From Sesamum alatum (Eukaryota > Streptophyta > Magnoliopsida > Lamiales > Pedaliaceae), in contig JACGWO010000005.1 in NCBI GenBank assembly GCA_034509735.1, positions 17,721,264 through 17,785,263 on the forward strand: a DNA stretch of 64,000 nt, in the 5' to 3' direction. Both the position numbers and the translations under genes were made by a program. The notes beneath the pieces were generated by a model. It had not been told where the DNA came from. It did not search any database and saw nothing but the letters and a program-made list of their open reading frames with translations. Below are positions 1 to 11,474 of this stretch, piece by piece (within the stretch, counting starts at the first letter, position 1; each line of letters opens with the position of its first letter).

Positions 1-449
1 TGTATATTGGGGCTTACAAATTACAACCGGGAAAAATTTACCAATAATGACAAGCAAATTAAAACTCTATAACATCAATCAATGAACCTAAATGGGAAAC
101 ACATTAATTCAAAGGTAACCGACAGATTAAGTTCATATGCTCAGAGTTCGATTGTTTGTTACGGGACTCAGAAATTAAATGGAAGCAAAGGGAAAAAGTG
201 GAGTGGCTGTGAGAAGATGACTGAAACTCTAAATTTGTTCATGCTCGTGCCTTAAGTAGACATTGCCGACATTTAATTAAATGGAGGAAAGACAGTGTTG
301 GGATGTGGTGTGAGAATTAGGCTGATATTGAGGCAATTATTGGGGGGACTATTTGGGATTTATTCACTGCACATGTCCCATTCGAGGCTGAGTTGGAGGC
401 AGCGTTGAACATTGTTCAGGCCTGAGTTACCTCATTTCAATCCTTATTG

Positions 450-800
450 TTTCCTTCACGGTGGATGAGGTCCAGAGTTCTATCATTGGGAGTCTCCTCT
501 TACATCTCCAGGTCTAGGTGGATTTCCTCCCTTATTCTTTCAGAAGTATTGGCATGCTATTGCTGTAAAAATTTTGAATTGTGCAATTTTTGAAAGATCG
601 TGTTTTTCCCCTACTACTAATTTGACATATTGTTCTCATTCTCGAAAACATGACCCCTGAGTCAATGATGCATTTTCAATCTATTAGTCTATGTAATGTA
701 GTTTACAAAGTTACTTTCAAAATCATTACTAATAGACTACAACCGTTTATGAAGCCTGATGTGTTCCGAGATCCAGTAGCACCACAAAATGTCGAGGGAC
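450..800 (+). pseudogene. LINE (non-LTR) reverse transcriptase relic
   Basis: Across shifted frames this stretch reads like the start of a plant L1-type RT domain. FTVDEVQ (near 454) is followed by GFPPLFFQKYWH (near 519-555) and then PESMMHFQSISLCNVVYK with ANRL-like TNRLQPFM (about 655-755). In plant LINEs the equivalent series is EV-(~15 aa)-GPDGFPPLFFQKYWH-...-FRPISLCNVIYK. Stops and frameshifts separate the blocks and the catalytic FADD region is absent, so it is a short dead fragment. A weaker RNase-H-like reading just upstream (about 330-420) may belong to a rearranged part of the same element. No poly-A tail or target-site duplication was found. The family call is good; the exact ends are guesses. 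Confidence 0.7.
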
Positions 801-1920
801 TTTCACGAAAATCAAAGATTGAGGTGGAGACTAAACCTGCAGAGAGGGGTTAGCACTCTAATGCTTAAGTCAGTATTGTTCTTACTAATAAAATAAAGGA
901 AAAAAATTAAAATAAGTGATAATAATGGTGAGATAATGCAATGTGGTCAAAGTTCGTGTGAAAGTGAGTTAAAAACAGTTGAAAAATAGAGAGAATTTGA
1001 GTGGTAGTGAAGTAGTGAAGAGAAGAATATGTTGCTTGAAAAATGACTGCACAGTTAGTTATTTTATAGGGGATCGTGTATCCGATTTTAGGGGAGTTTC
1101 GTTGAGAGCCATACGTTGTTGGAAGCCTGAAGAGTCAGCTATCAATCTCCAACAAACCACGAGAGAATCGAATAAAATTTGAAAAAGATACGACCGTTTG
1201 AACGATCCGTGCGAGGTCTAACATGTCCCCACGTGTCAGTCACATGTACGTCATGGAATCCCTGTTGTATGATTACTACGCTTGCTATACGAGGTTTTTT
1301 CGTGGCCTGACAGGTTAGTGACTATAAAAGGGCTTTATGAATGAATGTCCCATTGCTTTGGGCCAAATAAGCTTGGCCTACTAGGCTACTCTGCTCGAGA
1401 ATCCACTCCTTGCTCTTGGGGTTATTAGGTGGATATTTTGGGGGCATCATCACTCCCCCCCCCCGGGTTCTAGTAGTGCGTGACTTGTTGTCGGACTGGT
1501 GGAGTAGGATTAAATAGACTTATTGATCGCTAGCTCCATGAATTAAAGTTTTGTTTCATAGACCAATTTCGAGTTGCAAAAATATTAGGAACATGTTAGA
1601 AATGTTTGGGAAACATTTAATGCTTCCAGAATACTAGAAACAAGCGAGAATAATGAGAAACAAAGTAAGTTTAAGCTATTTTCATCATTCCAGTCAATAA
1701 TAAACTTAAAATTGACTTTCCTACATTAATTATTAATCAAGTTTCATCAACTAACAAACATATGGTATTAAATCAAGTGTTCACGAGGACATGATCAACA
1801 AGTTCTAAGTAACTTAAATAATAACTGTAAAACCACAAATAATAAGAAAAAAAAGTTGATGCCCCTACTACATAGTTCGCAAAAAGTCAACAAATTGAGA
1901 AAGCTCTAGACATAAGATTT
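801..1920. other. Gene-free AT-rich stretch
   Basis: Apart from the G-box/TATA pair and a short C-tract I see nothing coding or repetitive here. The short open frames in it have no recognisable domain. Confidence 0.5.
1230..1330 (+). promoter_or_regulatory. Promoter-like stretch: G-box and TATA box
   Basis: A perfect G-box core CACGTG (1230-1235) lies about 90 bp upstream of TATAAAAG (1323-1330). No convincing reading frame follows on the plus strand. A C-tract at about 1456-1466 and featureless AT-rich DNA to 1920 come next. This could be the orphan promoter of a lost gene or transposon, or chance. Confidence 0.25.
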
Positions 1921-2605
1921 TTATCTACGACTACCATGATCTTCATCTTGCGTGGCATGATCAAAATATTTCTCTTCAGTAAAATAAATGCCATATGGAC
2001 TAGCCTGAGATCGATTTCCATATGAACAACCTCTGTCATTTTCATCAATATTTTTCTCCTTGTTCAAACTTGTATCATCATTGTCATTATCATTATCACC
2101 TCTAACGATATCCTCAATTCTACTTTTTAAGAAACCAGACTCATCATCTTCATCAATCAAATGTTTATCACCTCCTTTATCTGATCCAACACTATTTTTG
2201 GAAGGGCACCTTAGTCTTTCAGCCCATTTAGCTAAAAAGGTGTTTGGTCGAACTGGTTTGTCCATCATCATCAATTTCATCCAAAAGAGCATCTCCTGGA
2301 TCATCTAGCCATTCAGACAACACATCATTGTCATCAAATATCTGTCCTATGTAGAAAATTCCGATCAACCTTTTCTTTGTCCTTAATAAGATGACGCAAC
2401 CTTAATATCATATTATAATGAGCATAAACTAATCTCTCCAACTTTTGGTAGTTAAGCCGGTTACGTACTTTAGAATGTATAAGTGCAAATGCACTCCAGT
2501 TCCTCTCACATCCACTGGATGAGGCAGTTTGAGATAGTATTCGTAGAGCAACTTTTCTTAGATTAGGAGCATCAGTGGTATACATAAACCACCATTCCCC
2601 TGCAA
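1921..2605 (-). pseudogene. hAT transposase: hATC dimerisation exon and acidic tail
   Basis: This is the 3' part of a minus-strand hAT gene. The exon appears to open just after a TTGCAG acceptor near 2605 (reading EWWFMY), then gives APNLRKVALRILSQTASSSG and CERNWSAFALIHSKVRNRL (2585-2400). That is the hallmark of the hATC dimerisation domain: an Ala-Ile-Arg-Ile-Leu-Ser-Gln helix, Cys-Glu-Arg-Asn-Trp-Ser, and RNRL. Beyond it an Asp-rich tail (DDNDVLSEWLDDPGDALLDE, near 2340-2280) switches frame near 2250 and runs to a stop at 1921. The acidic tail is typical of BED/DUF659-type hAT proteins. The frameshift and the broken upstream exons make the gene a relic. Confidence 0.8.
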
Positions 2606-2636
2606 TGTTGTTGGTAATAGTTTAGTAAAACTTAAA

Positions 2637-3032
2637 GGGTAAATTACAGTCACCTCCCCTGAAATTTGGCATAATTACAAGTACCCCCTCGTTGTTTGAA
2701 AAATTACAAATACCGCCCTGAGGTTTGTAATTTTTAGCCAAAGGCATGAAATTGACCATTTTTCCCTTAAGTTTTTAGTAAAATTATAGAAAAATTAGCC
2801 GTTGAAATTTTATTATTACTCTTCAGTGTAAAAACACTCAAGAAAGTTCTCCTTGCGTATTGTAGTCCAAAAAAATTTTTAGAATTAAAAAAAAATAATT
2901 CAGTGGATTAGGGCATTTTGGTCAGTTCACCCATAAAAATGGATGAAAATGGATTTTTGTTAGACGGTTACAAATCTTGGGGGGTATTTGTAATTATGCC
3001 AAACCTCAGGGGAGGCAGCTGTAATTTACCCT
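2637..3032. mobile_element. MITE 1, Mutator-like ends, in a hAT intron
   Basis: The ends are long inverted repeats: GGGTAAATTACAG at the left and CTGTAATTTACCC at the right. Similarity continues inward for about 55 bp through CCTCCCCTGA..TTTGGCATAATTACAA with a few mismatches. The flanks carry AACTTAAA on both sides (2629-2636 and 3033-3040), an 8-bp exact or 9-bp near-exact target duplication of the Mutator type. The 396-bp interior is AT-rich and noncoding. It lies just upstream (in gene sense) of the hATC splice acceptor, so it probably entered an intron. Confidence 0.8.
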
Positions 3033-3394
3033 AACTTAAAATATATAGTCATAACAACAACTACAATAACAACAATAATAACAATGTTTTATATTATACC
3101 TGGATTAGTTTTTTTTCTTCGTCAAATGGCTATTGAATCAGCAAAACCATACACGGCCTTGAAAATATTTCCCCTAATAAGGATACATTTAGTCAAGAAA
3201 AATGATTTCATAGTGATTAATTTACGTGCATAAATATTCGCAAAAAATTTTATAACCTTTAGCTAACAGGTTATTATCAGTGAACTAGTTAATATAGGCT
3301 AGTTTTACTTCTTACAATATTTAAAAATTAATAATCAGTCTAAGGTAATAGAGTACTTGAGAAATGCACTTTGGAAAGAGCTAGTGCAACTATA

Positions 3395-3505
3395 TTAGCA
3401 TTTGGTTCAATTTTTGCACTACTATCTTCAACGCATCCAAAAGCTCTGGCTTGTGAGAAAGTTCCAACTCGTAATGGTATGTAGGATTTAAGTAGTATGT
3501 TGTAT
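3395..3505 (-). pseudogene. hAT transposase: middle exon fragment
   Basis: The minus strand reads TYYLNPTYHYELELSHKPEL followed by LDALKIVVQKLN. This matches the [A]YFLNP block that lies between DUF659 and hATC in plant hAT proteins. An in-frame stop follows shortly after, near 3400. It lies between the DUF659 exon (3728-4639) and the hATC exon (to 2605), in the right order and orientation. The surrounding 3033-3394 and 3506-3620 hold AT-rich, presumably intronic, sequence. Confidence 0.6.
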
Positions 3506-3619
3506 CAAAAAAATAAATATCAGTTATACTAATAAATATTCAACTGATTAAATATCTTTGAACCTTATAATATATATTGAAGAAAAGATAAAATAACAGT
3601 TACACCAACAATTGTTACC

Positions 3620-4640
3620 TGCAAGATGTATATCATGTATCATTTAATTCTTTAAACGCCTATCAGTGATATCACAATATTTATTGTGTGATCTTGGAAG
3701 AGCTGCTTCAAGTGCCAACTTGCTACGTCACATTCCTTCAAACATATATCCCATTGTAGCTTGTTTCTCACCATCTACTATACGAAGAACTCTTGAAACA
3801 GGTGCATGTAAATTGCAAACAAGTTCTGCACTATTCCCAAATGATGAGTTCAAAATAACATCTTGAATTGCTTTTCCAATTGGATCTTCGCTACCTGCAT
3901 TCTTCGACCACTCCTCTGAGGTGAACATCGATTGTAGATTTGACTTTTGCCCAAGAATGCTTTCCATCGATATATATACTTACTGGCGAAATGTGTAATA
4001 CCAGGACAAAGAAGCTCTTTTCCATAAGTGTATTTTCGCGTGATATCAAGCACCTTACCATAGTTGTATATGAAATTAGAGATCTTCTTCGCTTGCTCAA
4101 TGACAACTTTCATTGTAGTTTTCTCAGCAAAATCTTCCAATATCAAGTTTATGCAATGAGCAGTGCAAAGAGTCCAGTATAAATGCTTCCGTTTTTTCAT
4201 TAATAATTCTCCAGCCTTTTTGTATGCAGAACCATTGTCAGTTATCACTTGTACTACATATTTTTCGCCTATCTCCTCCACAACATCATCCATAAGCTCA
4301 TATATGTAGTTTGCATCTCTATCATAACTGGGAGCATTAATAGACTTGTGAAATACAATTTTTTCCATCACAATATATTAAAAAGTTAATAATTGATAAC
4401 TTTGTGGTCGAAGTCCATCTATCACACATAATAGTCACACCATATGTTTCCCACTTCTATTTAAAACCAGTCACGTATTCTTGAATCTCCTCAAGCTCTG
4501 CATCCAAGATAAGTCCAGTAATCTCATAAAGTGTTGGACTTTTCACCCTAAACACCTGCTCTTGCAATTTCATCAATAGCAGCTTGATGATATAGATTAG
4601 CAGCCACATTTGGAGGAATATTGCTAAAAATAAACCATTT
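3620..4640 (-). pseudogene. hAT transposase: DUF659 catalytic-core exon, frameshifted
   Basis: The minus strand carries a DUF659 domain in at least three frames. It begins NAIGKWFIFSNIPPNVAANL (from about 4640), then YEITGLILDAELEEIQEYV and VTIMCDRWT (about 4420). The next block is YELMDDVVEEIGEKYVVQVI-TDN, with LYWTLCTAHCINLILEDF (within 4371-3850). It ends with MFTSEEWSKNAGSEDPIGKA and MGYMFEGM (3967-3728). The MCDRWT and VITDN aspartates fit positions expected for the hAT DDE core. At least two frameshifts (near 4530 and 3960), internal stops and the GMxR break at 3728 destroy the frame. The family is clear; no working protein can be made. Confidence 0.82.
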
Positions 4641-5331
4641 ACCTATTGCATGTTTTGCAGAGAGTTATTATTTTCCCCATATTTGGTATCATCTGCTCAG
4701 TGCATTCTTGATTTCTGTAGATGACAGGATCTATTTCTTCAATAGTCAAGCCCTTCGTTTTATTTTTCCATGATTGTGAGTTTTTCTTCAATATATTCTC
4801 ATCTTTCCAAAACAAGGATTTATCTTTTTTCTGTACATGATGAGAAGAGCTAGGTCCTTGAAACGATCTATGAAGATTAGTTCTATTAAGGCCTGATTCA
4901 GTTTCAGGTATATCTTTGATGGATCGTTGTATAGCAATTTTTAAATGCTCCCTTTCCATTGGAAATATCCGCTCGTCGGATTCTTCTTCATTGACAAAGT
5001 CATCATCTAGTCTAATTTTTTTGTTCTGAATGGGTTCCAACAATGTCTCTCTAAGTGTTGCCTTTTGCACCAACAGTTCTTCATTTTCGTTTTTCTGGTT
5101 GTTCAAATGCTCTCTCATGGCTCTTGAAATTGCCACAAGACATTTTTCACACTTCTCAACATTTGAAAAACTACCAGCAATATATTGTTTCAACCGCGAT
5201 ATACCCGAGCCTTTCATTTCCTTCCCACAGTACTTACACTTCGTCCTCATACGATTGTTCTCAATCATTTTACCATGCTCGCATCCTATAACTCGCTTTC
5301 GTTTTGTGGATATATTTGGAGCCCTATCTAC
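4639..5331 (-). pseudogene. hAT transposase: BED zinc-finger exon
   Basis: The exon seems to begin at an intron acceptor (minus-strand ...TTTGTAG, near 5331) reading DRAPNISTKRKRVIGCEHGK. The finger follows: CKYCGKEMKGSGISRLKQYI, with C-x2-C and a downstream C-x2-C (VEKCEKCL, near 5150). In a BED finger the His pair normally follows the Leu-Lys-x-H step; here the Lys-Gln-Tyr-Ile reading has lost the first His (usual RLKQHL). A charged linker follows with LEPIQNKKIRLDDD and SIKDIPETESGLNRTNLHRS. The frame stays open for 209 residues to 4639, longer than any other part of this gene. The true start codon would be in an exon further upstream, beyond the tandem repeats or the nest; I could not find it. 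Confidence 0.75.
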
Positions 5332-5414
5332 AAATTATCAATAAAATTAATTAATTATATAATTAGGAGAAGACAATTCCTTCAATAGTTTAAAATTTCA
5401 GCAATTTGAAGAAT
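5332..5414. other. AT-rich spacer, presumed hAT intron
   Basis: Short AT-rich sequence between the acceptor of the BED exon and the tandem repeat; nothing else recognisable. Confidence 0.4.
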
Positions 5415-6444
5415 TTAACTGTATTAAAATATACATATATAGAATACAAAACATATATAATTTAAAGACCTATGAGTCTACTTTCCAACAAAAAAAAAAA
5501 TGAAACATCAATCAGATATTTCGATGAAAAGTTATACATATTTTACTCAAGTTGTGCATGCTATCATATAAAAACAAAGCCAACATAAGCTCCGCACATT
5601 CGATAACTTAACTGTAGTATATATAGGGTTAATTACACTAACCTCCCCTATTACTATGGGAATATATAAATTCCCCCCTCTTACTATCAAAATTACATAA
5701 ACTTCCCTTTCAAAGATATCCACCTTACAAATTGCCCCTTCCGTTAGTCAACTTAATGGATTTTGCTGATGTCATAAAAAAAAATTGGTCTAAACTTCCT
5801 ATAATACCCTCAACCTGAATAACTCTATTTTTTATGACTTAAATACCCCTTAGGAGTAATTTGTTATTTTTAAATTTAAAAGGAGTGTATACTTGTAACT
5901 TTTAGTATATTATTTTATAATATTTTTTTAATCACATACTGTGTATGTGTAGGTTGTGACATTAATTTCTATTCCTAACAATCATTAAAACTTGTAAATT
6001 TTGTTGAAGTTATATTATTTTATAGAAAATAAAGCTTATATTTTGGGAAAAAAAATACTTGAAGATATTTTTGTGCACTTCTATTTTCAAGTTTATTGAA
6101 ATATTTTTAGTTTCATAAATGGAGGACAAAATGCTCATTTAAGCATATACCGTTAAATTTGACTAACACATGTTAGTCAGACGGGGCAATCTGTAATTTT
6201 CATAGTAAGAGGGGGGAATTTGTATATTACCATAGTAGCAGGGGAGGTCAGTGTAATTAACCCTACTATATAAAAGATAATAATTTGAATCACATATATT
6301 TTGAAAGCCTTATGAGTCTGCTTCTGAACAAAGAAAGGGACTATTAATTCGTTGTTTCTATGTAGATTTATGATCATTGATAGTGTGCATGCTGTCACAA
6401 CAAGCCTTTCAAATATAAAAGATGTATGTATTTGACAAATAAAC
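5415..6444. repeat. 193-195-bp tandem repeat, copies a, b and start of c
   Basis: Copy a (5415-5607) and copy b (5608-5625 plus 6264-6439) align along their length. Shared blocks are TTAACTGTA, a CATATAT step, CTTATGAGTCT(A/G)CTT and TGTGCATGCT(A/G)TCA. The period is 193 bp (C5419 to C5612). Copy b is split by MITE 2. Copy c starts at 6440 (TAAAC) and is split at once by the retrotransposon nest, resuming at 48644. No coding potential. It lies upstream, in gene sense, of the hAT BED exon, so it may once have been intronic. Confidence 0.75.
5626..6263. mobile_element. MITE 2, Mutator-like ends, inside the tandem repeat
   Basis: Left end GGGTTAATTACACTAACCTC and right end (reverse complement) GGGTTAATTACACTGACCTC form inverted repeats of about 70 bp with several mismatches. 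Both continue through a TTCCCCCCTCTTACTAT block. The 638-bp interior is AT-rich with no coding frame. The flanking duplication is weak: TATATA on both sides (5620-5625 and 6267-6272), with neighbouring bases diverged. The terminal logic GGGT(A/T)AATTACA...CCTCCCCT is shared with MITE 1, so the two are likely related families. Confidence 0.78.
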
Positions 6445-8716
6445 TGTTAGAATAGGTGATTAGAAAGCCAATGGGATTGGCGGTTTTGGGAACTATTCGT
6501 CAATCTTTATTAATACAATATTATCCTGATGAATAGAGTAAGTATTCATCACTAGCACTTTGTTTGTTGTGCTTACTACTAACGTTGAACGGCGTTTCAA
6601 CGTCACAACAAATGCCCACAGACCAATTGGATAACCCATGTAGTTGGGCTGCGCATTGGATGGCGGCTATGAAACCAACTCTGAGGGTTGGTCTGAAATA
6701 TTCCAAGTCGAGGACCTTGAGACTAGGCATGGAGTGTCCTATTGAGACTTGCACTAAGTATTGCATTCACTCGGTGAGTGTCGAGTTTCATCGATGACAG
6801 ATGAAGGTCGTCTATGCAATTTTAGTGGGTTAGTTGACAAGGTGATCGACTGACTGAAGTGACTCGCGGGAATCGTCATATGGAAGCCTTGGAGGCTTCG
6901 TCGGTATAACTGGAATTTCCGGTTCCAATAGTTCGGGATTAGTCACCGGACTTGAGGAATCATGGCAGCCACGTGCATGTGAAGACTGTATCTTGGATCT
7001 GACGAGAGGTGATCATTCTGAAAGATGGTCATTATAAGCCTTGTCCAGTGTAGTTGGAGTATGTAGCGAGGACGGTGGATTCCAAGATAGGATTTGTCCC
7101 CTGTCAATACATGACGGTGGTATCTCCTATGCACTCTGAGATGGTTTAGACTCTTAAAGTCTATGGCCATAGCAATTGATTGGGTAGGAAAGGATTTCCT
7201 ACGTCAATCAATAGAGTAAACTCATATCGGGTATGAAGCATAGTTGCCTAGTCAAGGATGGGAACCGACGCCTAATTTCATACCCTAGACTAAGGCTGGG
7301 AGATGGTCGACGGTCGGACCGTACCCGTAGCGGCGGCAAAATGTTCACGCCAACATTCACCTAGTCTCTAGTATCATGGACCGTTGCTAGACGGCCACCC
7401 ATGGTGACGGGCTCCTGTTGGACACGAGCCCAAGTCTAGCTGAGGGTGAACCTAAAGGGTCACACACAAATCACCAAGGAGGTGAAGGAATTGACTTGAA
7501 GTCAATTTCAGAGGATGATAAGTAATTGGATTACTTAAGGGATTGTCCATTGGAATGGACGGGCCAATATTGTATCGGGTCCTCGTTTAATCAGTAAATA
7601 GGATTTATCGATTGGATTAGTGAGGTAAATAGGAATTGACTTGAGATGAGATGTTGGTAATCAGTAAATAGGAATTGACTTGAGGTAATTAGTAAATAGG
7701 AATTGACTTGAGATGTTGGATCTTTTAATTGGATTAAAAGATCAACAGAAATTATTTAAGTGGACATTAAATTAAATTGGATTTAATTTTTGGGTTCGTC
7801 GTAATTCGATTACGGAAGAATCCGGTCCGTTAAATTTTGACCCGAGAGATGTGTTAATTCCATTTATGGAATCGGAAGAAGTGGGACTTCTTCCCTAAAT
7901 AAGCATGGTCGAACATTGCCACCTTGAAGGTAGCAAAAATCGGTCATGTTGGATGCTAGGTGTTAGTTGACTTGTTTCTTTAGGTAAGAGACAAATCAAC
8001 TTCAATCAAGCCCTTTCCTTTTGGTATGATTTGATCATACCTTAAAAGATGATAGGCTTGATTGATGAATTGATGGTGATTGATTGGGATGTATCTAGAC
8101 ATCCTTCGATGAACCTAGACACATTCAAATAATAACATTAATTATGTATATATATGAGTATATACTAACACCTACGAATGATGAATTTCATTATTCATCT
8201 TTTTCTAGGAAAAAGATAAACACTCTCTACCCTCTCTCTCTCTCTCTCCTCTCCAAATCCTCTTTGTTGGGTCATTGATCTAGGATCAGTTGAAGAACAA
8301 AGTAAGATCAAGAAGGAACACTAATTTTGATAGTGTAATCCCTTCTTTGATTTCATCCTCTAGATCTATTTTTCTCTAGCAAGAAAAATGAGATCTCTCC
8401 CGGTGTGGTGTGGACGACTTTAGAGGGTCTCTACGTTGGGACCTCGCATCGATGAACGCCGGAGGAATCAACGCGTGTAGCCTATCGAAATACAAAATTG
8501 AGAAAGGTATTACGATTTACATTTATGCTCTCGGTTTCTTCTTTATTCTATAGCCACGAACGCGTATTTATTTTATATGTTATATTTTGTGTTTATACAC
8601 CGATAGCCCAGTAACGTTCAAGGGTACACCCCATGAACTTAAATTCCTTTTATTCTGCACGTTTTTTATCCCCACCCCGCTTCCGCCGCGTTTCCGGACT
8701 GATCCGCTTTCCTTCA
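6445..8716 (+). repeat. RT-I 5' LTR
   Basis: Starts TGTTAGAATAGGTGATTAG and ends CCGCTTTCCTTCA; 2,272 bp. It holds the conserved U3 hairpin block (7361-7410). A short unit (GTAAATAGGAATTGACTTGA) is repeated three times at about 7600-7720, which the 3' copy lacks. A TATA-like run lies near 8146-8165 and a (CT)n tract near 8226-8255. The PBS follows after AG. The short frames inside are not genes. Confidence 0.92.
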
Positions 8717-8718
8717 AG

Positions 8719-8731
8719 TGGTATCAGACCC
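8719..8731 (+). promoter_or_regulatory. RT-I primer-binding site
   Basis: TGGTATCAGACCC lies two bases after the 5' LTR. The plant Ty1/copia PBS is TGGTATCAGAGCC, complementary to the 3' end of initiator Met-tRNA; here one base differs. Confidence 0.88.
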
Positions 8732-10609
8732 CTGATCGTGTATGTGGCTATGGATTACATCTTTTACGTGTTCAAGCATGTTCAACGTGTTTAGATCAGC
8801 TTTAAAAGCATGTGATTATTGTTTTTAATTTTCATAATTATTTGTTGAAATTTTCATGTTTAATTATGTTGATTAATCAGAAATATTTGGGTGATTTTAC
8901 AAAATTGGATTTTCTGAAATCTGGATATTTCTTTCAGTTTTTTATGTGCAGAACAACAATTAAAAAATAAAAAAAATTATAGCAGCAGCAGCAGCCGCTG
9001 CCGGTCGGCAGCAGACTGCTTGTTGCCGCGCGAAGGCAGCCGCGTACGCCAGGCGTGCGCGAGCGCGAGCACTGGGCGCCTAGGTAATGGACGCCCGCGT
9101 GCACTAGGCGTGCGCGCGCGGCCGGCTGTGCGACCGACCGACACGGCCAAACTGCTGGGCCGTTTTTTTCGGCGTTTGTCCGGAAAATTTGATTTTCTGG
9201 TATTGTGCATATTTTTTCTGAAATATTTAATTTATGGCTGATTTAATTTTAGTTGAGTATGATTTTTCCTAAAATTAAATTGCCTAATATTATTTTGGAA
9301 ATGGTTTCCAAACAAAAAAAAAATGTACATGGGTTGTATGAGGTTTCTAATATCCATTTTTAATTGTATTTTTTGACATGTATTTTTTCTGTATTTAATT
9401 ATATTATGGAATGACATTAGATATCATTTATTTAATAGATGGTTTGTATTATTTGGAGCATGATTATATTGCATATGTAATTATGTTGTGTTTTGTTAAT
9501 TGGATTAACAAGGGATGATCACGAAGGCCATTGACCTGTGTATGGTTTTAAATTCCTTTTGGGTGGGGCCTGCGTGCCTCTTCTTTTGGGACTATTATCT
9601 CCCACTTTCGTCTCATGATGTTAAGGCTTGTCTTTTTCCTTTTATTTTCCATTTATTCCATTTCTCTTGTAATGAGAGTAGTTAGGAATTTTTTTGTGAG
9701 GTTTTACATTTGATGTATAATAAGGGAAGCCCATGGAGACAAAGGAGGCCTACGTTAGACGGAGGCTCAAGGTGAGACATCAAGGCAAAACAAACAGAGT
9801 ACAAGGCCCATTGCCATGACATTGGGTTAATTCATTCGAATAGTGTAGGACCACCCTAGTCAGGCTATAGACTTACTGTGGGCTCAGTGGGTCGCATAGG
9901 TTGGGCTCGTGATCATCCAACAGGGTTATGCTAGATTTACTTGCATGCGATGCATTTATTTAAATGTTTTGTAATATTGGATATTTATGCATGCAAAATA
10001 TTAATGTTATGAGGTCTCGGTCAATAATTTCGAACTCTCACTTGGTTGGATCAAGTTAAAATATTAGGCCCATGATGGATTTGGATCAAAAGGGTTTTGA
10101 TCTGTTCAAGCCTTCCATCCATAGCAATGTCGTGAGGAAGCGCCCAAGTGTGGTCTCACGAGTCATGGCACATTTGGAATAGAGAAAAGCTGCACCGTTG
10201 TTGTGAACAAAGAGTACGCTCATTGTTTCTCTGTCTCACGAGTCCTTGGGGGGTGACAGTTGAGGTATGATTTGGTTGATGGGTCGGGCCTAACATCGAG
10301 TAGCATAATTCGCTTGGAGTCCTCAGGATCATGTGAAGAGGTGAGGCAAAATATCTTGGGAATCTCATCGGTTGAGAATGGTATTAGATACCTCCCACGA
10401 GGCATTTTCCATGTGAATCGTAAAAAGCGGGGCATGGAGAATTGTGCGCTTCTGGATCCAAGCCCACTAGGAAACGGTTTCCCGAAACCACATTTGAGAG
10501 TGATGGGCTTTCGTAGAAATAGTGGGAGGGGTTAATGACTAAAGGACCAAGTCTTAACTTGAACATAATATTGTTATAATCTACTGAATGTTTTTATGTT
10601 TAACTGTTG
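8732..10609 (+). other. RT-I untranslated leader with GC island
   Basis: About 1.9 kb between the PBS and gag without a gene. A GC-rich island (8982-9165) starts with CAG repeats and runs into GCGCGC-type sequence, with GGAAAATTTGATTTTC just after. Further blocks are shared with the other elements: GGGGCCTGCGTGCCTCTT (near 9564), a TCACGAGTC pair (10157 and 10235), and CTTGGGAATCTCAT...GAATCGTAAAA before gag. The frames here are not conserved between elements, so I take it as structural RNA rather than coding. Confidence 0.75.
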
Positions 10610-11474
10610 ATGTCTAAGAATCCACTAACCCTTATACTTGAGACTAATAAGTCTAATGGAACGTATTACCATGCCTGACTGTGAAATCTTAAGATGGTCT
10701 TAGATTTCAAAGAACCAGACTTATATTCTGGATAAGATTTTTCCTCGGACCTTGCCGTAAAGGTCATCGCCTAAAGAACGTTTAACGTTCAAAAGGAGGC
10801 TTGATGACAACTGGGAGGTCCGCAGCATCATACTGGCATCCATTGATAATGAGATCCAGAAGCAGTATGATAGGCTGGAGAATATTGGCTCGATGATGTT
10901 TCGATTGCAGCAAGTGTATGCGGTCCCAGACCGGCATGTTAGATAAGCTGCAATGAAGGCATTCTTCGGAGCGAAGACGATAGAAGGATCGTCGGTACAA
11001 GAGCATGGAGTGATGATGCTATCCCTTGTGGAAAAGCTCAAAGACCTCCAAGATGATCTCGAAAGAGAGATGTACATCGACGTGATCCTTCAGTCTCTTC
11101 TCCCCTCACTCGACCCATTTATAGTCGACTACAACATGAGTGGGCTTGAGAAAGACCTTCATGAGCTGATAAAAATGTTGGTCCAGTACAAGGAAACGAT
11201 TGAAAAATCTGTCGCGGACGGTACTAGTGAGGAGGCTTCGACCTCTAAAGTGAAAGGCAAGGGTGTCGGATGCAGGAAGAGGGAGAAGGCTCCGACAATA
11301 TCAGCCGCTGCCAGCACTTTGAGTGCTCCTGTTACACCATTGGGCTGGGGTAAAGAAAAGAGGAAAAGGGTTCGTCAGTCAGAGGTTCTGAATGATGTTT
11401 GCATTAACTGCGAGAAAAGGGACATTGGAAGAGGGAGTTTCCTAAAGCCCATCTCCAATGAAGGTGACATTTGA
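10610..11474 (+). pseudogene. RT-I gag (Ty1/copia), 5' half broken
   Basis: ATG at 10610 opens MSKNPLTLILETNKSNGTYY, matching the Gag start of RT-II (MSKKPLTMILKTNKFNGTNY). Stops follow within 70 codons. From 10953 a 173-codon frame stays open: KAFFGAKTIEGSSVQEHGV, then the DVILQSLLPS block and the Lys-rich linker. The nucleocapsid knuckle is spoiled: CINCEKRDIGRGSF lacks the His and last Cys of C-x2-C-x4-H-x4-C. The frame ends with TGA at 11472-11474, where RT-III has GTG inside GIFVIEVN at the Gag/protease junction. RT-VI has the same TGA (near 56430). Confidence 0.82.

Noticed and set aside
330..420. RNase H domain of a LINE just upstream of the RT relic
   Set aside because: The reading is short, in a frame with stops and in the wrong order for a LINE; kept only as a remark.
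8719..8731. tRNA gene near the LTR borders
   Set aside because: Only the 13-base primer-binding site complementary to initiator tRNA is present, not a tRNA.
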